Source: Myxococcales bacterium (GTDB taxonomy: Bacteria > Myxococcota_A > Bradymonadia > Bradymonadales > Bradymonadaceae). From it: a stretch of 46,991 nucleotides of DNA. Both the position numbers and the translations under genes were made by a program. The notes beneath the pieces were generated by a model. It was given only the letters and a program-made list of their open reading frames with translations. It did not search any database and was not told where the DNA came from. The stretch lies in the NCBI GenBank assembly GCA_007135085.1, contig SLJM01000028.1, forward strand, positions 1-46,991, written 5' to 3'. Of the stretch, positions 46,821 through 46,991 are shown in pieces. Every line of letters starts with the position of its first letter. Position 1 is the stretch's first letter.

Positions 46821-46991
46821 GGTGAACGGCGCGCTGCGTGTCGGGGTGGTTCGGTATCGGACCATCGCAGGTCGCCGGGTTGCATCGGAGGCAATGTCGT
46901 GTCGTAGCGAGGCGCGGACTTGGCCCGCCGAGCATTATCACGAAGCGCGTTGTTTGCGCTTCGTGACACGAGCAGCCGCGTGGCCTTGGCC
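46821..46991. other. Intergenic end of window with a perfect 10-bp hairpin
   Basis: No gene is supported here. The first 30 bases continue the weak similarity to the sequence after hairpin-array copy 1. At 46939-46965 CACGAAGCGC and GCGCTTCGTG form a perfect 10-bp stem with a 7-base loop (GTTGTTT); no U-run follows. It may be a 3' hairpin of a gene beyond the window or an operator. Confidence 0.4.

Overview
The window reads as chromosomal DNA of a GC-rich Gram-negative bacterium, most likely of the Myxococcota/Bradymonadota (former Deltaproteobacteria) type. This is inferred from the density of eukaryote-type Ser/Thr kinases (three), PEGA-domain and TPR envelope proteins, several lipoproteins, a Tat operon, GyrB and RpoBC of proteobacterial length, and very acidic Asp/Glu-rich proteins. 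There are no phage genes, transposases, CRISPR arrays, tRNAs or rRNAs that I can see. The window holds 33 supportable protein genes.

Layout. 1-9 kb: a gene tail, then on the minus strand a five-PH-domain membrane protein coupled to a smaller membrane protein, gyrB, and an acidic/poly-Lys membrane protein; facing them is a free-standing GyrA-C-terminal-domain (beta-pinwheel) protein. 9-13 kb: a giant kinase-ATPase-TPR regulator and an HhH (ComEA-like) lipoprotein. 13-17 kb: an operon of a small protein, a thioredoxin-like protein, tatB and tatC, then an M20 peptidase. 17-22 kb: a tight plus-strand operon of Ser/Thr kinase, TPR/PEGA protein and a short PglX-like DNA adenine methyltransferase. 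22-26 kb: two envelope lipoproteins (one OmpA-like) and a hybrid histidine kinase. 26-30 kb: an operon of repeat lipoprotein, tRNA-queuosine mannosyltransferase, crotonase-family enzyme and amidase, closed by a clear intrinsic terminator. 30-33 kb: rpsD with its own promoter, an SDR-like protein, and a NERD nuclease-pseudokinase fusion. 33.6-42.2 kb: rpoB and rpoC, without the usual rplKAJL genes in front or rpsL/rpsG/fusA behind. 42-47 kb: an acidic/Lys-rich membrane protein, a small lipoprotein, a class II glutamine amidotransferase-like protein lacking Cys2, and murI with a PEGA protein.

Most notable are non-coding elements and odd gene architectures. Two 97-bp copies of a four-hairpin array, 39 kb apart, differ by three paired compensatory changes, so the fold itself appears to be selected. 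A second repeat family (long imperfect inverted repeats of GGACACGGAGG-like arms) sits a few bases after two stop codons. The gene-level candidates are the kinase-PEGA-PglX-like operon, the NERD-pseudokinase and the stand-alone gyrase wrapping domain. Functions are assigned from motifs read by eye; no database search was possible.
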